This document shows positions 13,302-25,300 of a stretch of DNA of 64,000 nucleotides, piece after piece (within the stretch, counting starts at the first letter, position 1; the number at the start of each line of letters is the position of its first letter). The notes beneath the pieces were generated by a model that was given only the letters and a program-made list of their open reading frames with translations, did no database searches and was not told the origin of the DNA. The translations under genes and the position numbers were made by a program. Source of the DNA: Notospermus geniculatus. Its lineage: Eukaryota > Nemertea > Pilidiophora > Heteronemertea > Lineidae. Location: NCBI GenBank assembly GCA_002633025.1, contig NMRB01000170.1, positions 80,702 to 144,701 on the forward strand, given 5' to 3'.

Positions 13302-14180
13302 ATGGGCATCACGAAGTGTTTCGAGTTGGAGCTTTTCTATTGGCCCATATCGAAATGGATGTGCCTATCATATCTTTTTGTGGCAGCTGTGGCTCAGGGG
13401 TTGCCAAATAGCCGAAAGATGTTTGTTGCTTCGGTGGCAAACCTTGACCCAGATGATTTATCGACGTATCTTTCACACCATAACAAGACGATGAAAGACA
13501 TTGGTATTCCAAGACGTGTCTGGGTGTTGGACGCGGTGGCTTTCGATGTTGTCCATTTTGGCCCATGGTACACAAGGAACATGGCAAATCAAACAAGGCA
13601 AAACAGGATCAAGGCAAATCTTATTCTTCATTGCAAGAATCTCAAAAAGACAAGTGCAATCAACAAAGTCTTCCCAGTACGCATCCTTCTCCTGAGTGCC
13701 CCTTTGTACATCGAATGGAAATCTGACAGTTTGCAGTATCACCTTTTTGACACAACTGTTCGGATTAATACCCAACGTCCAGTTTGTGGCACTCTAAATA
13801 TCCAACTGAACATCGTCAAATTCATTCGCCAGTGGAAGGAGTACCCATCCATAGAACTTGTAACGGTTCTGATGAGCGACACCTCCGGGATAATACGAGA
13901 TAATGGGATTGTACTGCATTCAAGTCACCATTTGCGTCGGCAGCTCACACCAGAAATCATCTTGGAGATACCAGGTAAGACGTATTCCAATGATTGCATG
14001 ATAGAGAGATGTCCAAAAATGTTTACCCCTGATTTTTTTTCTTCAAGTGGATCTCGGCTCCATCTCTGCTTTGGTGGTTATCATAATTTGCCCATAAAGA
14101 ATAGTCCTCGTAAGGGATTCTGCCATAATCGCTCCAATTCTGATGTGGTTTATGATTTGTACTCCAATGCTGGGCAATAA
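13302..14180 (+). CDS. Unexplained 292-codon ORF between exons 1 and 2
   Basis: By far the longest ORF of the window: 292 codons from an ATG that lies four codons after an in-frame stop, to a TAA. For AT-rich DNA of this composition an open stretch of this length is unlikely by chance. The peptide starts with a hydrophobic stretch (MCLSYLFVAAVAQG near residues 19-32), followed by polar sequence such as DDLSTYLSHHNKTMKDIG and RRVWVLDAVAFDVVHFGPW. I recognise no family. A consensus donor GTAAGA at about 13974 follows codons for EIILEIPG, so the true coding part could end there and splice onward. It lies on the same strand as the MAM gene, in its first intron. It could be a nested gene, a retrocopy, an alternative exon or transposon coding sequence. 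Confidence 0.35.
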   Translation: MGITKCFELELFYWPISKWMCLSYLFVAAVAQGLPNSRKMFVASVANLDPDDLSTYLSHHNKTMKDIGIPRRVWVLDAVAFDVVHFGPWYTRNMANQTRQNRIKANLILHCKNLKKTSAINKVFPVRILLLSAPLYIEWKSDSLQYHLFDTTVRINTQRPVCGTLNIQLNIVKFIRQWKEYPSIELVTVLMSDTSGIIRDNGIVLHSSHHLRRQLTPEIILEIPGKTYSNDCMIERCPKMFTPDFFSSSGSRLHLCFGGYHNLPIKNSPRKGFCHNRSNSDVVYDLYSNAGQ

Positions 14181-16298
14181 ATCTCAAGGCTTGCCAATAA
14201 GTCCGGCCTTCAGCAGCCTGTTTTGGTCATCTGCGGACATGTACAATGAGCAATTATTTATGGCCCATGGCTATTGTTTTTGCTTCAGATTTCTCAATAG
14301 CTGCTGAGAAAGTTATGATGCTGGGGTCAAACTGAAATCTAAACTGAATTCGTTGCTGAGGAAAGTTTAGCCAGTTGTGACTCTGCCTTTGGCACACAGG
14401 CAACTGAACAGTGAGAAAACTACCATTACCGAGCTGTGTTTGCATTAACCTGTTACAACTTCTTTTATGAACCTGACTTCCTTCAAGAAGCAGACTCCAT
14501 GTATATAAACCCAAAGAACGAATCTATAGTACCCCCACCCACACACAATGTTGTTTATAGACCCCATAATTTAGTATTTGTACTCAGCTCTCAATTCAAT
14601 CACATGTTATACCATCAGTCATCATCAGGAACAAGGACGAAAGGTCTGACTTTATTCACCTGATTCTTTGAAGTCATAGCGTCATCTCTGTTGGCTAATT
14701 AGACCAAACCTACTCAGCTGTTAACAATTGCTAATTGATGCAGTAATTAGCAGTAATGCATAAAGAAAGATGCTGAAGCACAGAGGGATTCTGGTAATAA
14801 CATGATGTTCATTGCGGTTTCTTTCTTTTTTGTTCATGGTATTGGTACCTCCGCGAGGAGCTGTCAACCAATATGCTAAATGGACCTCTCTGGGTAGATA
14901 CGATACAAATGGCATTCGACATTGCACATTTGAGACGTCCAGCAGGAGGCCTTCCTCTCTTAGCTTTTGGGTTCAGTTGCTGCATGGATCATTCATCATA
15001 CAAATGTATAACACTCCAAAAAGCTCCCAACTGCCTCCAAAAATCTCCTTTTTTGTGCCAGACCATTTAGCCACTGTTAGTGGATGAATAAAATTATCTT
15101 TTTCCCGCTATCTTGGAGGTTTTGCTTTCAGCTATGAAATGTATTAGTTAAGGTTATCTGAAAGACTGAGTGGTCATTTATCATGTGGTTTTAGCACAGT
15201 CACGGGTGTTGCGACATAGCGCTGGCTGGTTTCCTGTGGTTATTTAAAACATCTCACCGTGGATGGACTCTCAACTTGTACATCTTTTCAAGAAGGTTCT
15301 CATTGCTGACTCATTGAAGAATAGGCCTAGGCCCATCTACTGGGAATTGAACCTGCTTAGACACAAACGTAGATGCAGGGAAGTGCCCACTGTCCAAGTT
15401 ATAAACGGGGTCACCTGGGGAATGTTTTGCAGTTGTATGTTGAGAAGTAAAGGATGGACTTCACCTTGGACTTCACGTGGCTCTTCTGCGGATGCATTAA
15501 GTTGTACCAACCTCAACCACTGTTTCCAATTGACTGAAAAAGTACCAATCTGTGATATTGAATCTTCTCACCTCTATGTGCATGTGTGGCACTTTTAACA
15601 ATGTGAAATCAATAGAAGCTTCTCTCAGCCACTTAACAGAAAGAATGACGCTGCACTTAAACCAAAGAAACCCGTCTTCTGTCACATGAGGAAGGAAGCA
15701 TTATATCACCCACATTAAAGGAAGACTTTTTCTTTCTTAGCTGATACATCCTGTATTATTTTTATGTCATTATGCGTGGTTTGACCGTTTTGAAATATGA
15801 TGGGGTTTCTACTGATGGATGAAGTGTAGAACTAGAAAGATTCGGGAGGCATGGCAAGTGGTTTTGGTCTGGCTTCCAAAAGTCAACCTAGATGAACATT
15901 TCGTCGAGGCCAGCTATAATGAAATAAGTAAGAAAACACAGTAAACTTGAAGGTAACTGAGGTCTGTTCTGATTAAAATATGATATTCAGTTGGAGTGGG
16001 TGACTGCATTCACTTCAGCTAGTGGCTGATGGAAACAATATAACTTCAAACCGGGTAACTCTTGGTAGAGAATTCATTTTGAAGTCAGCATCATGACAGA
16101 GCTTCTAAACAGAGGATGTTATTTTATAATTTTGTCCAAATCTTTGCTTTCTTGATGAGTTATTTTTTCTTTTCAATGAGATGAGCAGCATAAGGTGATG
16201 ACCGCACAGATTTTGATGGCGTTAGGGCTTAAAGCTTGTCATAATCTGGCACAATCAATCCCAATCTGTCACAGTCTGAGATTGTTGGATAAAACATG
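14181..16298. other. Intron 1 middle part, nothing recognised
   Basis: AT-rich sequence with chance-length ORFs and no repeat structure I can define. Confidence 0.5.
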
Positions 16299-17262
16299 AT
16301 TATCGTTGGTGATGATGGGAAATTTTTATAGCATGGCATTGCATGATGTCTTATCTATAGTTTGTAAGAACAGAATTCTTGTGTAAGGGGGCTTTCATGG
16401 AAGCAAGGTAGGGTCTTATTAACAGCTACCTACAGTAGCCTATTTCGTGTAAGAAAGACCAGGAATGTGCATGAAAACAAAAACATTCAGTCTTTGATAA
16501 ACTGGGTATCCATCGATGATTATTTCTTCTTTATCAAAGTCAATGAAAATGGAAAGCTTTAAGTTACAAAACTTCTCTCGTTGAGGGGCAAAGGGAGACA
16601 CAACTAGTCGAACGGTACATATTGAATTCCTTGTGTACATATTCTTGAAAAAGAAGGTATTATATAGAGGAATGGAGTTGTGGCCATTTAGATTTCATCA
16701 GTCCAAAATAAATCTTCAGTGAATTATTGTGGAAAATTTCCACAAACATAGAAATCTCCAGTGCAGTCTTCTACCTAATTATGTTCGCTATTCAGTGATT
16801 CATATATTATCCAATGAGTTGTGCGGCACCATCTACCTCTTCCTCCACCAACCATTGGTAAAATCAATTCTTGGAATTCATGCTTCCCCTGCATCAAATT
16901 ATTGTCAATTTCTCCATAGTAGCTTGTCTCCATCTGGTATAAGCTCTGTTAACCACTAATGCACTTGACATGCATATGCTTGATGCTGCATCTTGAAATT
17001 AGCCAACATGTCTCCATCTAGTACAGATATTTCAAACTACACTTGATCCGACTTCCCTATGATGCATCTGAGAAATTTGCATCATCTACACAACACAGGG
17101 TGTCACATAAAGATATCCTCATGGCAATGTCTGTATTAGGCATACAGTCCTTTTGACGTCGAAGTCTGTATGTAGTTTCACTTCAGGTGTGACAGACAGA
17201 AGTTCAGGATGAGGTTGAAGCTCGTGCTATTTAAGCTGAAATGTGTCACAAGACTAAAGGCG
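16299..17262. repeat. 1-kb duplication, copy A (with empty MITE site)
   Basis: Copy A of a direct duplication whose copy B is 17327-18417; both start ATTATCGTTGGTGATG and end ACAAGACTAAAGGCG. Copy A has an uninterrupted CACAGGGTGTC near 17095-17105, the empty counterpart of the MITE insertion in copy B. Confidence 0.9.
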
Positions 17263-17326
17263 CCACTCCACGTGAAAGTTTGCTGTCAGATAGTCAATTG
17301 TTGCTCTCAGACAGCAATAATTGACT
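17254..17326. mobile_element. Internally deleted relic of the 216-bp palindromic element
   Basis: After copy A the sequence keeps the tip of the palindromic element (GGCGCCACTCCACGTGA, AAGTTTGCTGTCAGATAGT) and a short hairpin (AATTGTTGCT..AGCAATAATT), but lacks most of both arms. It corresponds to 18413-18628 after copy B. Confidence 0.65.
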
Positions 17327-18417
17327 ATTATCGTTGGTGATGATGGGAAATTTTTATAGCATGGCATTGCATGATGTCTTATCTATAGTTTGTAAGAACA
17401 GAATTCTTGTGTAAGGGGGACTTTCATGGAAGCTAAAGGTAGGGTCTTATTAACAGCTACTACAGTAGCCTATTTCATGTAAGAAAGACCAGGAATGTGC
17501 ATGAAAACAAAAACATTCAGTCTTTGATAAACTGGGTATCCATCGATGATTATTTCTTCTTTATCAAAGTCAATGAAAATGGAAAGCTTTAAGTTACAAA
17601 ACTTCTCTAGTTGAGGGGCAAAGGGAGACACAACTAGTCGAATGGTACATATTGAATTCCTTGTGTACATATTCTTGAAAAAGAAGGTATATAGAGGAAT
17701 GGAGTTGTGGCCATTTAGATTTCATCAGTCCAAAATAAATCTTCAGTGAATTGTTGTGGAAAATTTCCACAAACATAGAAATATCCAGTGCAGTCTTCTA
17801 CCTAATTATGTTCGCTATTCAGTGATTCATATATTATCCAATGAGTTTTGCGGCACCATCTACCTCTTCCTCCACCAACCATTGGTAAAATCAATTCTTG
17901 GAATTCATGCTTCCCCTGCATCAAATTATTGTCAATTTCTCCATAGTAGCTTGTCTCCATCTGGTATAAGCTCTGTTAACCACTAATGCACTTGACATGC
18001 ATGCTTGATGCAGCATCTTGAAATTAGCCAACATGTCTCCATCTAGTACAGATATTTCAAACTACACTTGATCCGACTTCCCTATGATGCATCTGAGAAG
18101 TTTGCATCGTCTACACAACACAGGGGGCCGTATTCTAGAAGCTTCCTTAAGTGTAAGGTCGACCTTAATCTATTGTGTTCTACCCTGCAAACAATAGCTA
18201 AAGGTCGACCTTACACTTAAGGAAGCTTCTAGAATACGGCCCAGGGTGTCACATAAAGATATCCTCATGGCAATGTCTGTAGTTTTATTAGGCATCTACA
18301 GTTCTTTTGACGTCGAAGTCTGTATGTAGTTTCACTTCAGGTGTGACCAGACAGAAGTTCAGGATGAGGTTGAAGCTCGTGCTATTTAAGCTGAAATGTG
18401 TCACAAGACTAAAGGCG
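17327..18417. repeat. 1-kb duplication, copy B (with MITE inserted)
   Basis: Copy B matches copy A at most positions, with small indels, but contains an extra 121 bases (118-base MITE plus a 3-base target duplication). Both copies run into a palindromic element at their right end. Confidence 0.9.
18125..18242. mobile_element. 118-bp foldback MITE, GGGCCGTATTC termini
   Basis: Ends GGGCCGTATTCTAGAAGC and its complement, with arms of about 42 bases matching almost perfectly. Comparison with the empty site in copy A shows a duplicated AGG (3-base reading, element 18125-18242) or CAGGG (5-base reading, element 18126-18241); the ends are ambiguous because of the G run. A 3-base duplication would fit PIF/Harbinger-type elements. 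It is non-autonomous, with no coding capacity. Confidence 0.9.
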
Positions 18418-18628
18418 TGGCTCCACATGACAGTTTTGTGTCGAAAGTTTGCTGCCAGATAGTAACTGTCCAATGACTATCGCTTGGAAGTTATTCAGCT
18501 AGTGACTGTATGACAGCAATATTGCTGTCATACAGTCACTAGCTGAATAACTTCCATGGGATAGTCATTGGACAGTTACTATCTAGCAGCAAACTTTCGA
18601 CACAAAACTGTCATGTGGAGCGGCACCT
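18413..18628. mobile_element. 216-bp near-perfect palindrome
   Basis: Two arms of about 108 bases meet with no loop at GACAGCAAT|ATTGCTGTC (centre between 18520 and 18521). The outer ends read TAAAGGCGTGGCTCCACATG on the left and the complement, with a few changes, on the right. It has the look of a foldback transposon. It lies about 100 bases upstream of exon 2 and would form a long hairpin in the pre-mRNA. Confidence 0.85.
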
Positions 18629-18729
18629 TAAATTATTACACCTTTGCAAAACCAGATTTGTTATATCTAAAAAAAACCTGAAACCTGGTTAGAAGATCAT
18701 ATTAAAAATGTTCTTTTCATCTTTTTCAG

Positions 18730-18843
18730 AACCTTGTGAAAGTCGGGAATATTTCCAATGTGCAACTGGGGAATGTAGGCCGGCAAATGTAAGATGTAAC
18801 TTTGAGACGGATTGTCCAACTGGCAACGATGAGATTGACTGTG
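18730..18843 (+). CDS. Exon 2: LDL-receptor class A domain 1
   Basis: A 114-base phase 1-1 exon with acceptor TTTTTCAG and donor GTGAGT. It encodes a complete LDLa module of about 38 residues with all six cysteines, in the contexts PC, FQC, EC, RC, DC and DC. The carboxyl end CNFETDCPTGNDEIDC has the acidic cluster that binds calcium in this family. LDLa modules are small disulphide-rich extracellular folds that bind protein or lipid ligands and are typically carried on single phase-1 exons, as here. The next exon on the strand opens a MAM domain. A 5.8-kb intron separates it from exon 1 and a 15.3-kb intron from exon 3. The domain call is secure; which protein it belongs to is less so. Confidence 0.9.
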
Positions 18844-19544
18844 GTGAGTATAGTTGTTCTTTCTGGCCATAGATGGCAATAGCTGAGCTAGCAATAAGTG
18901 ACCTCTCTATCTTGTCTGTCTTTGCTATTCCTCAGTAGTCACTTTGTTCTAACACCAGGTTGCAGCACAAACTGACCTGATAGGCCTACATTGTATGCCA
19001 TTTCCCTGCTTCAAAATGTTTTCAGTTGTTTTGGCAGTATACCCTGTTACGTGATAGTTCTGGACTTTTGTGAACTTGTCTTGCCCATAACATGCTCTTG
19101 AAGTTGAAAGAAATTGAGTAGATGTATCACTGAAATTGGAGCCTATTCACACCAACCCCCTTCTGTTCGTGATGTGGCAAAAAGCTGGTGAAATGTTCTA
19201 TGATTTCAACTCCAGATGGCAGTAATAGTCCTCTAATATTGACATCTTGATCAGAACGGTGGAGAGAAATCAATCCGCTGTGTGATGTAATGTGGCAGGT
19301 GATGGGAGGGGCCGCACTTTGATTACACTGCTGAAAACTGGAGGGCAGCACTTGCATTTCTACTGATATTTCCACGTTCATGTGTCACCTTCGTTACAGT
19401 GGGCTGGTTGAAGTGGGATCGTAGTTCCCCCTTTAATAATTTCATCCATTCAGCTGCAGCTCACTTCAGCTACAACTCGCATCTGAATCTGTGCAAAAGG
19501 TTCCATTAAATAGGCCTAAGTGAAGAGAGATGAACTGAAGAGTC
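18844..19544. other. Start of intron 2, nothing recognised
   Basis: Non-coding, with no defined repeat. Confidence 0.5.
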
Positions 19545-19634
19545 CTGATAGCCCAGTTGGTCCATTTTTAGAGGCAGGTCCAGGGTTCAAATCCACCCTC
19601 GGCCATTTGGGATTAACCATTCCTGACACTACGT
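19545..19634 (+). mobile_element. tRNA-derived SINE head
   Basis: Contains an A-box-like TAGCCCAGTTGG at 19549-19560 and a B-box-like GGGTTCAAATCC at 19583-19594, with the spacing of a polymerase III promoter. It is followed by sequence unlike a tRNA. It is not a functional tRNA, since the anticodon arm is degenerate. The SINE body probably continues into the duplicated segment that follows. Confidence 0.65.
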
Positions 19635-20234
19635 CCTTCACATGGAAAAGCCGTACTGCCTTGTACATTGCAGCTTTTTAAGGCCAATAAAGTAAACGAC
19701 CCCCATCCAAGTGAGGAACATTGAGCGGCCTATTCCATACTTACCAGGACCAATGATGCTTTGGTTTCGGCCCTCATGGAAAAAGCTAATACACTGAACC
19801 CTCAAATATCCAGGTACAGCTAAGAATCAACCTATGGTGAATCTCAAGACATATGTTTATTTTGAAAGCACAAAAGCATCCCAGGTCGTGCATTCTTATG
19901 ACCCTGAAGATGAATGTCAATGAAGTAGAAAACTCTCTTGTTTGCTTTCTATTCTATCAAAATTGACTTATTAGTGTGATCCGTTTGTGCGGCGAGTTGA
20001 ATCACCGTGCGTAATGATCTAAATGCAACTCTGACATCTTCAGGCACTTCGTTTGAACCTTGCGCTCATGAAAGATATCATGGTTCAATTTGAATTTCTC
20101 TATTTGAATCAAAGAGTACTACACTGTTCAAAAAGAACGAGGGCTCTATTTGATGCTATTTGATAGGGGAGGTTAGAGTTGAGTTAATTGAGCAGATTGC
20201 ATTGCCTGAAATGGTTGTTGGGGATGTACTGTCA
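19635..20234. repeat. Direct duplication, left copy (ends at single N)
   Basis: About 600 bases almost identical to 20236-20847. It begins CCTTCACATGGAAAAGCC and ends GGGGATGTACTGTCA, immediately before the N at 20235; the right copy begins and ends with the same words. Confidence 0.9.
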
Positions 20235-20847
20235 NCCTTCACATGGAAAAGCCGTACTGCCTTGTATGTTGCAGCTTTTTTAAGGCCAATACAAGTAAAC
20301 GACCCCCATTCAAGTGAGGTACATAAGGAGCTTGAGCGGCCTATTCCATACTTGTACCAGGGCCAATGATGCTTTGGTTTCGGCCCTGATGGAAAAAGCT
20401 AATACAATGAACCCTCAAATATCCAGGTACAGCTAAGAATCAACCTATCGTGAATCTCAAGACATATGTTTATTTTGAAAGCACAAAAGCATCCCAGGTC
20501 GTGCATTCTTATGACCCTGAAGATGAATGTCAATGAAGTAGAAAACTCTCTTGTTTGCTTTCTATTCTATCAAAATTGACTTATTAGTGTGATCCGTTTG
20601 TGCGGCGAGTTGAATCACCGTGCGTAATGATCTAAATGCAACTCTGACATCTTCAGGCACTTCGTTTGAACCTTGCGCTCATGAAAGATATCATGGTTCA
20701 ATTTGAATTTCTCTATTTGAATCAAAGAGTACTACACTGTTCAAAAAGAACGAGGGCTCTATTTGATGCTATTTGATAGGGGAGGTTAGAGTTGAGTTAA
20801 TTGAGCAGATTGCATTGCCTGAAATGGTTGTTGGGGATGTACTGTCA
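20235..20847. repeat. Direct duplication, N plus right copy
   Basis: The single N at 20235 followed by the repeat of 19635-20234. It is best explained as an unmerged contig overlap. Confidence 0.9.
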
Positions 20848-22195
20848 ATGTGCCTCTTGGTCTTGGACTAGGACCTAACTGTGTTGCAGTGAGGTGGGGT
20901 GTAGGAGATGAGTGACGTTCCCGGAGAAAACTAAAGCTGTAGAAGATCCAGTCTTCTGTAAAGGTCAGAGATAAATATTCTGTAAATGCAGCTCTCGACT
21001 TGAAACATGGATCTTAGGTACTCTGGTCATTGCATTTTCCAATGCTGCTCAGAAATTATGTCAATTTGGCAAATACATCGAAGTTTTTCCTTGATGTGAG
21101 GAGAGACCACAGTAACTTTCATTCAAATGAAGCCATTCAATGAGAAGCACCTTGAGAAATCAGTGTTTCCACCAGGAATTTTTGTAAGGGGGATATAGAG
21201 AAAATTTGACAGAATTCTTGGTCAAAAACACAAATTTTGAATTTTTAAGGGGGAGATATCACCCCCGTCCCCCCTCTGGCGGAAACACTGCAAATTTATG
21301 GTCACTACTGCTGGCCCGTCCATGGATGCAGTCCCAAGTGGTGGCACTCAATGCTAATCTGATTGTCTCAAATGTCTTTCATGTCTTTCAAGCTTGATTT
21401 GTTAAAATATGCGGTGTTGGTGAAAAAAATCACAACCGCAAGGCCAAAGGGTGCGCCGTCATAAAAAATGACCTTCACATGAAAAGCAAGTTACATGTAT
21501 TTTGATCATCAGTGACTGGATTAAGGAAACCATTCATGAATGTAAAAGAGGAGTCACGTGGCTCATATATATTGCTTAGAAGCTTATTGGCTGCTTGGAG
21601 GAGGCTGTTGCAGTCTGTATCAGTATAAGAAGACATGATAACACGTCCTCATCACTGTACAAAATGATGCAGCCTGTAGTTGAACCTGAGTCCATTGACA
21701 CTGTTTTTTATGCCAACCCATCGTAACTGCAAACAAGGATGGGTCTGTACTTGAAGGGATTCTTAATTACTCAATATGCATTATTGGTTTTTCGTCAGCA
21801 TGATCAGCAAAAATCTCTTCTCTGCAGTTCGATCGTTCAAGGTTGTAGTGAGGAGTGCCGCATATTGATCAAGGGCACATCATTATGCTGATGCTGTTGA
21901 TTCTGTTTTTTACGGGAAGTCAGCAGGGATTTCTTCCCGCTCACTTCTTGGCGAATAACCCTGCGGGAATTGTGCAGTTAACTACTAATGGAGGCATTAC
22001 TTTGATGACTGCACATGGCATGTTCAGATTTTTCAAACATTCTTGCCGGTTGAAAATCACTGTTTTTAGTTGTAATGGAAAATATTCCAGTGGGGTCTAC
22101 CAAGAGATGTTGCTGAATGTCATTCAGTACTCCTATACTGACCTAGAACCCAAGGCTGACTGGAAAGTGATTTGTAATGGTAGGATGGACATACA
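20848..22195. other. Intron 2, nothing recognised
   Basis: Non-coding, with only short chance ORFs. Confidence 0.5.
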
Positions 22196-22314
22196 GGCCC
22201 GTATTTTAGAATACTCCTCAACGTAAAGAAGTTCCTCAAGGCTGTTGTTCTCCTGTTGAGAACAATGGCCTTGAGGAACTCCTTCACATTGAGGAGCATT
22301 CTAAAATACGGGCC
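22196..22314. mobile_element. 119-bp foldback MITE, GGCCCGTATTTTAG termini
   Basis: Two 57-base arms with a few mismatches and a 5-base loop (CTGTT). The ends are GGCCCGTATTTTAGAAT and its complement, close to the ends of the element at 18125. The target duplication is unclear (ACA/ATA). It lies in intron 2. Confidence 0.85.
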
Positions 22315-25300
22315 ATAAAGTGTGAGCCACAATCCCTTTATTGGTGACTTTTGACATGAAACTCCAAAGACCAATGAAATGGTTAATTTTACCTGCATGC
22401 TAGATGCAATTATTGGCACCGTCTTCATTTCTTTCCTCACCATTGTCAATCCGCATCCGTTGGAAAAATCACAAATTATCCTATGGATCTTCAAATCGGA
22501 TCATCACGCCCTTCTGAACCAATACCGCAAATCTTGCGCTGTCAAAATAATACCTGGTTACCGATCTCGCTAAAGCAGTTTCCTTCAACGAATCTGGTGT
22601 CTTTGATGGCGATTCTATATGCATAGATTTTTAGTGCATTGGATGACTTTGCGGTACAAGAAAGCAGATTTATACCGAGATGAAAGTTACAAAAACAATC
22701 CTATTGACATGATGATGAAATAATTCTTTAGAAGTTCAGCACCAAGGTTGCGAATCAAAACAAAATTTTCAATTAAATTGCCATGAAATTTACTACCATG
22801 AGCAATTCACGTATTACTCTCTTTGGTCTAAGCTCCTTATGGTTGCCTTTATGAATGATCTCAACTCGTAGAGTTAACCCATTCGTGTCCTTCACTGAAT
22901 AAGGTTTCGGGGCCTCTCAAGTCAACATCAGTCAGCAGAAATAGAGCCAAAGGGATGATGCATGTCTCCATTTCTTAAGGCTGTCCTGCTGAGGGAATTT
23001 GCCTCTGTATTGATGAGGGTGAGGCTAAGGATGAAATCAGGTAGAACAAGATACTCAAATGGAAGATTGGCAATGATATGGCTTGAAGAAACCAGAGACG
23101 ATGGGGAAACCCTCCAATGTCAATCAAAATATCTTACTTCCAGTTCCACGGGAAACATACCCATTACATGTACTGTACCAATGTTGCTGTTGTAAAGTGC
23201 AACTCCAACAGCCTAGCTGTCTTCTTCTCAAGCATGAAGGGTTAAATTGACCAGGCAACTGCTTCTGATGAGTTTGGGTGTGATAAAAAATCCTGTACTG
23301 GTCAGTCATCATCGTGATTTGCTGTTGACCATCATGTCACATTTACAGATAAATCTTAATCCGCCAATGACATCTGTGCAATTTTAGTATTGTTTTAACA
23401 TCTCATTGGAAATCATGGTCCTGGCTATTCCTGCATCATGATCAATAGTTTTTCATTACTTTAGGACGTGCGAAGTGGCCAAGTGGAAAATTTGCCTTAT
23501 GCAGTTTGGTGTAAGGTATCTGACTTAGCTGCTATTTTGATGCCGGTGTCATTGGTTGACATCTACCACACCATGCCTGACAACTGAGATTAACTGTCAA
23601 GATGGCATGCTGAATATGATGTCATGCATCTTTTACGATCAGAGACTGTTGCAAGATCATTCTTATCTTGGTGGTATTCTTCAGTCGACAGTATCCTAAT
23701 CTGAAAACCCTAGATTTGCCTTCCTTGAGAGGCAACCTGATTGCTTAGTTGAAATTGGTAATATGTGACGTACTTGAGGTTGATTGAAATCATATTGATA
23801 AATGAGAAAGTTCAACTGTTGGTGGTAGCACTACTGGCATATGGAGGTCCTTTGTATGCAGCACTCTGCAAGTACATCCTTTCAATTTGTCTCCAAAAAT
23901 TGTTGCCCCTCTCAGATTCCTTTCTAACCCTTGACCCTGTATCCATGTTTCCATGGAAGTACTTTAGGAAGCTGATGATCCTGTCCCAGTTGGCTACCCC
24001 ATTCCCCACAGCGTAATGTGAATGCAGTGACACACCTTGACTGTCCAATGGTCATTATATGCCAATGGTTTATAGCGTCCACCAGGAGCTAACTGAGCCA
24101 TTCTGGGATTATATGTTCACCTTTTGTTATTGCTTGCCCTGAAAGGTACATCCATCTTCATTTAACTCGAAGGAGCCAACCTGAGATTCTTGGACCATTT
24201 CTTGGCCACAGCGGTCAGGGGTCCTGTTAAACATTCGTGGAATGCGTGATGCTTTATTAACTTTGGCCACATCAGCAATAGCAAAAGCGATATCTGAATG
24301 TTTTTCTGTGATTCTTGCAGTGATATTTTATTTCTAGTCAGTGGTCAAGCAAGGTTCTCCAACTCGATTTATCAGCATCCACAAGGTCGAGGGGGATGAG
24401 ATCTGAAGTCATAGGCCCAGGCTTTGATGGTTGTGCTTATGTTTGAACAAATACATTACGTTGTACTTGCACGTGACTAAGGTGTCAGTATTCTGAACTC
24501 AATAAGCATTGTACAGTCATGGCCAGGTTCATGAAAACTACAGTCGTGAACCATGGTTGTTGAAAGAAGAGGTTCACAGTATTTTCTCCTTGCTTTTCTG
24601 CTTCAAGATTTGATGCTAATGCAGCGAGTCACTTTTCATTCCATGCCATCCCAGCAACGGGATTTACAGTGCTGTTTTATTTCCAATCCCATTTTCATTA
24701 AGAACAGCATAATCCTGGGTGAAGGTGACAGACCAGGGGGTGAACTACTGCTATCTTGGTGTCTTCAAGGATGGCAGCCTTGCATGCCTCAGCTAACGCA
24801 AATTCCATGGTATGAGGCGGAAATAGTTTTTGTCATTTGAGTTGATTGAAAACTCAGCTCCCTTCCTCTGCCTGGGATTGATTTTGGTAATTGAAAAAGT
24901 CTGATTCTTTTAGTTTCTCAACTGCAAGCATTCCTTTCTGTACTCACCTGGGTGTTTGAGAAGGAGGGGCATGTTTGCCTTGTACTTTTGACATTGTGCA
25001 ATAGCGATTTTGTGACAATTTCATTTGAAGTCAGAAATGTGACTTCATGTACATGTACATGATAGGGTGATATGACAAACATGTAAATAAAGCAGGGGGT
25101 ATTCTCTGTACGATGTCAGTGAATGTCCATTTGCAGATTCAAGGACCCGGTTTACAGCCCCTGCATTCACACAAATTGAAATGAATGAAGGCTCCTGCGG
25201 CTGTTGTTGTGCACTGTACACCATCATTGGTAAATTTCTCTTGAAGAATAAACTTTGTTGTGATACAGAATCTCTTGATGGAAAGAAACATGATAGTTCA

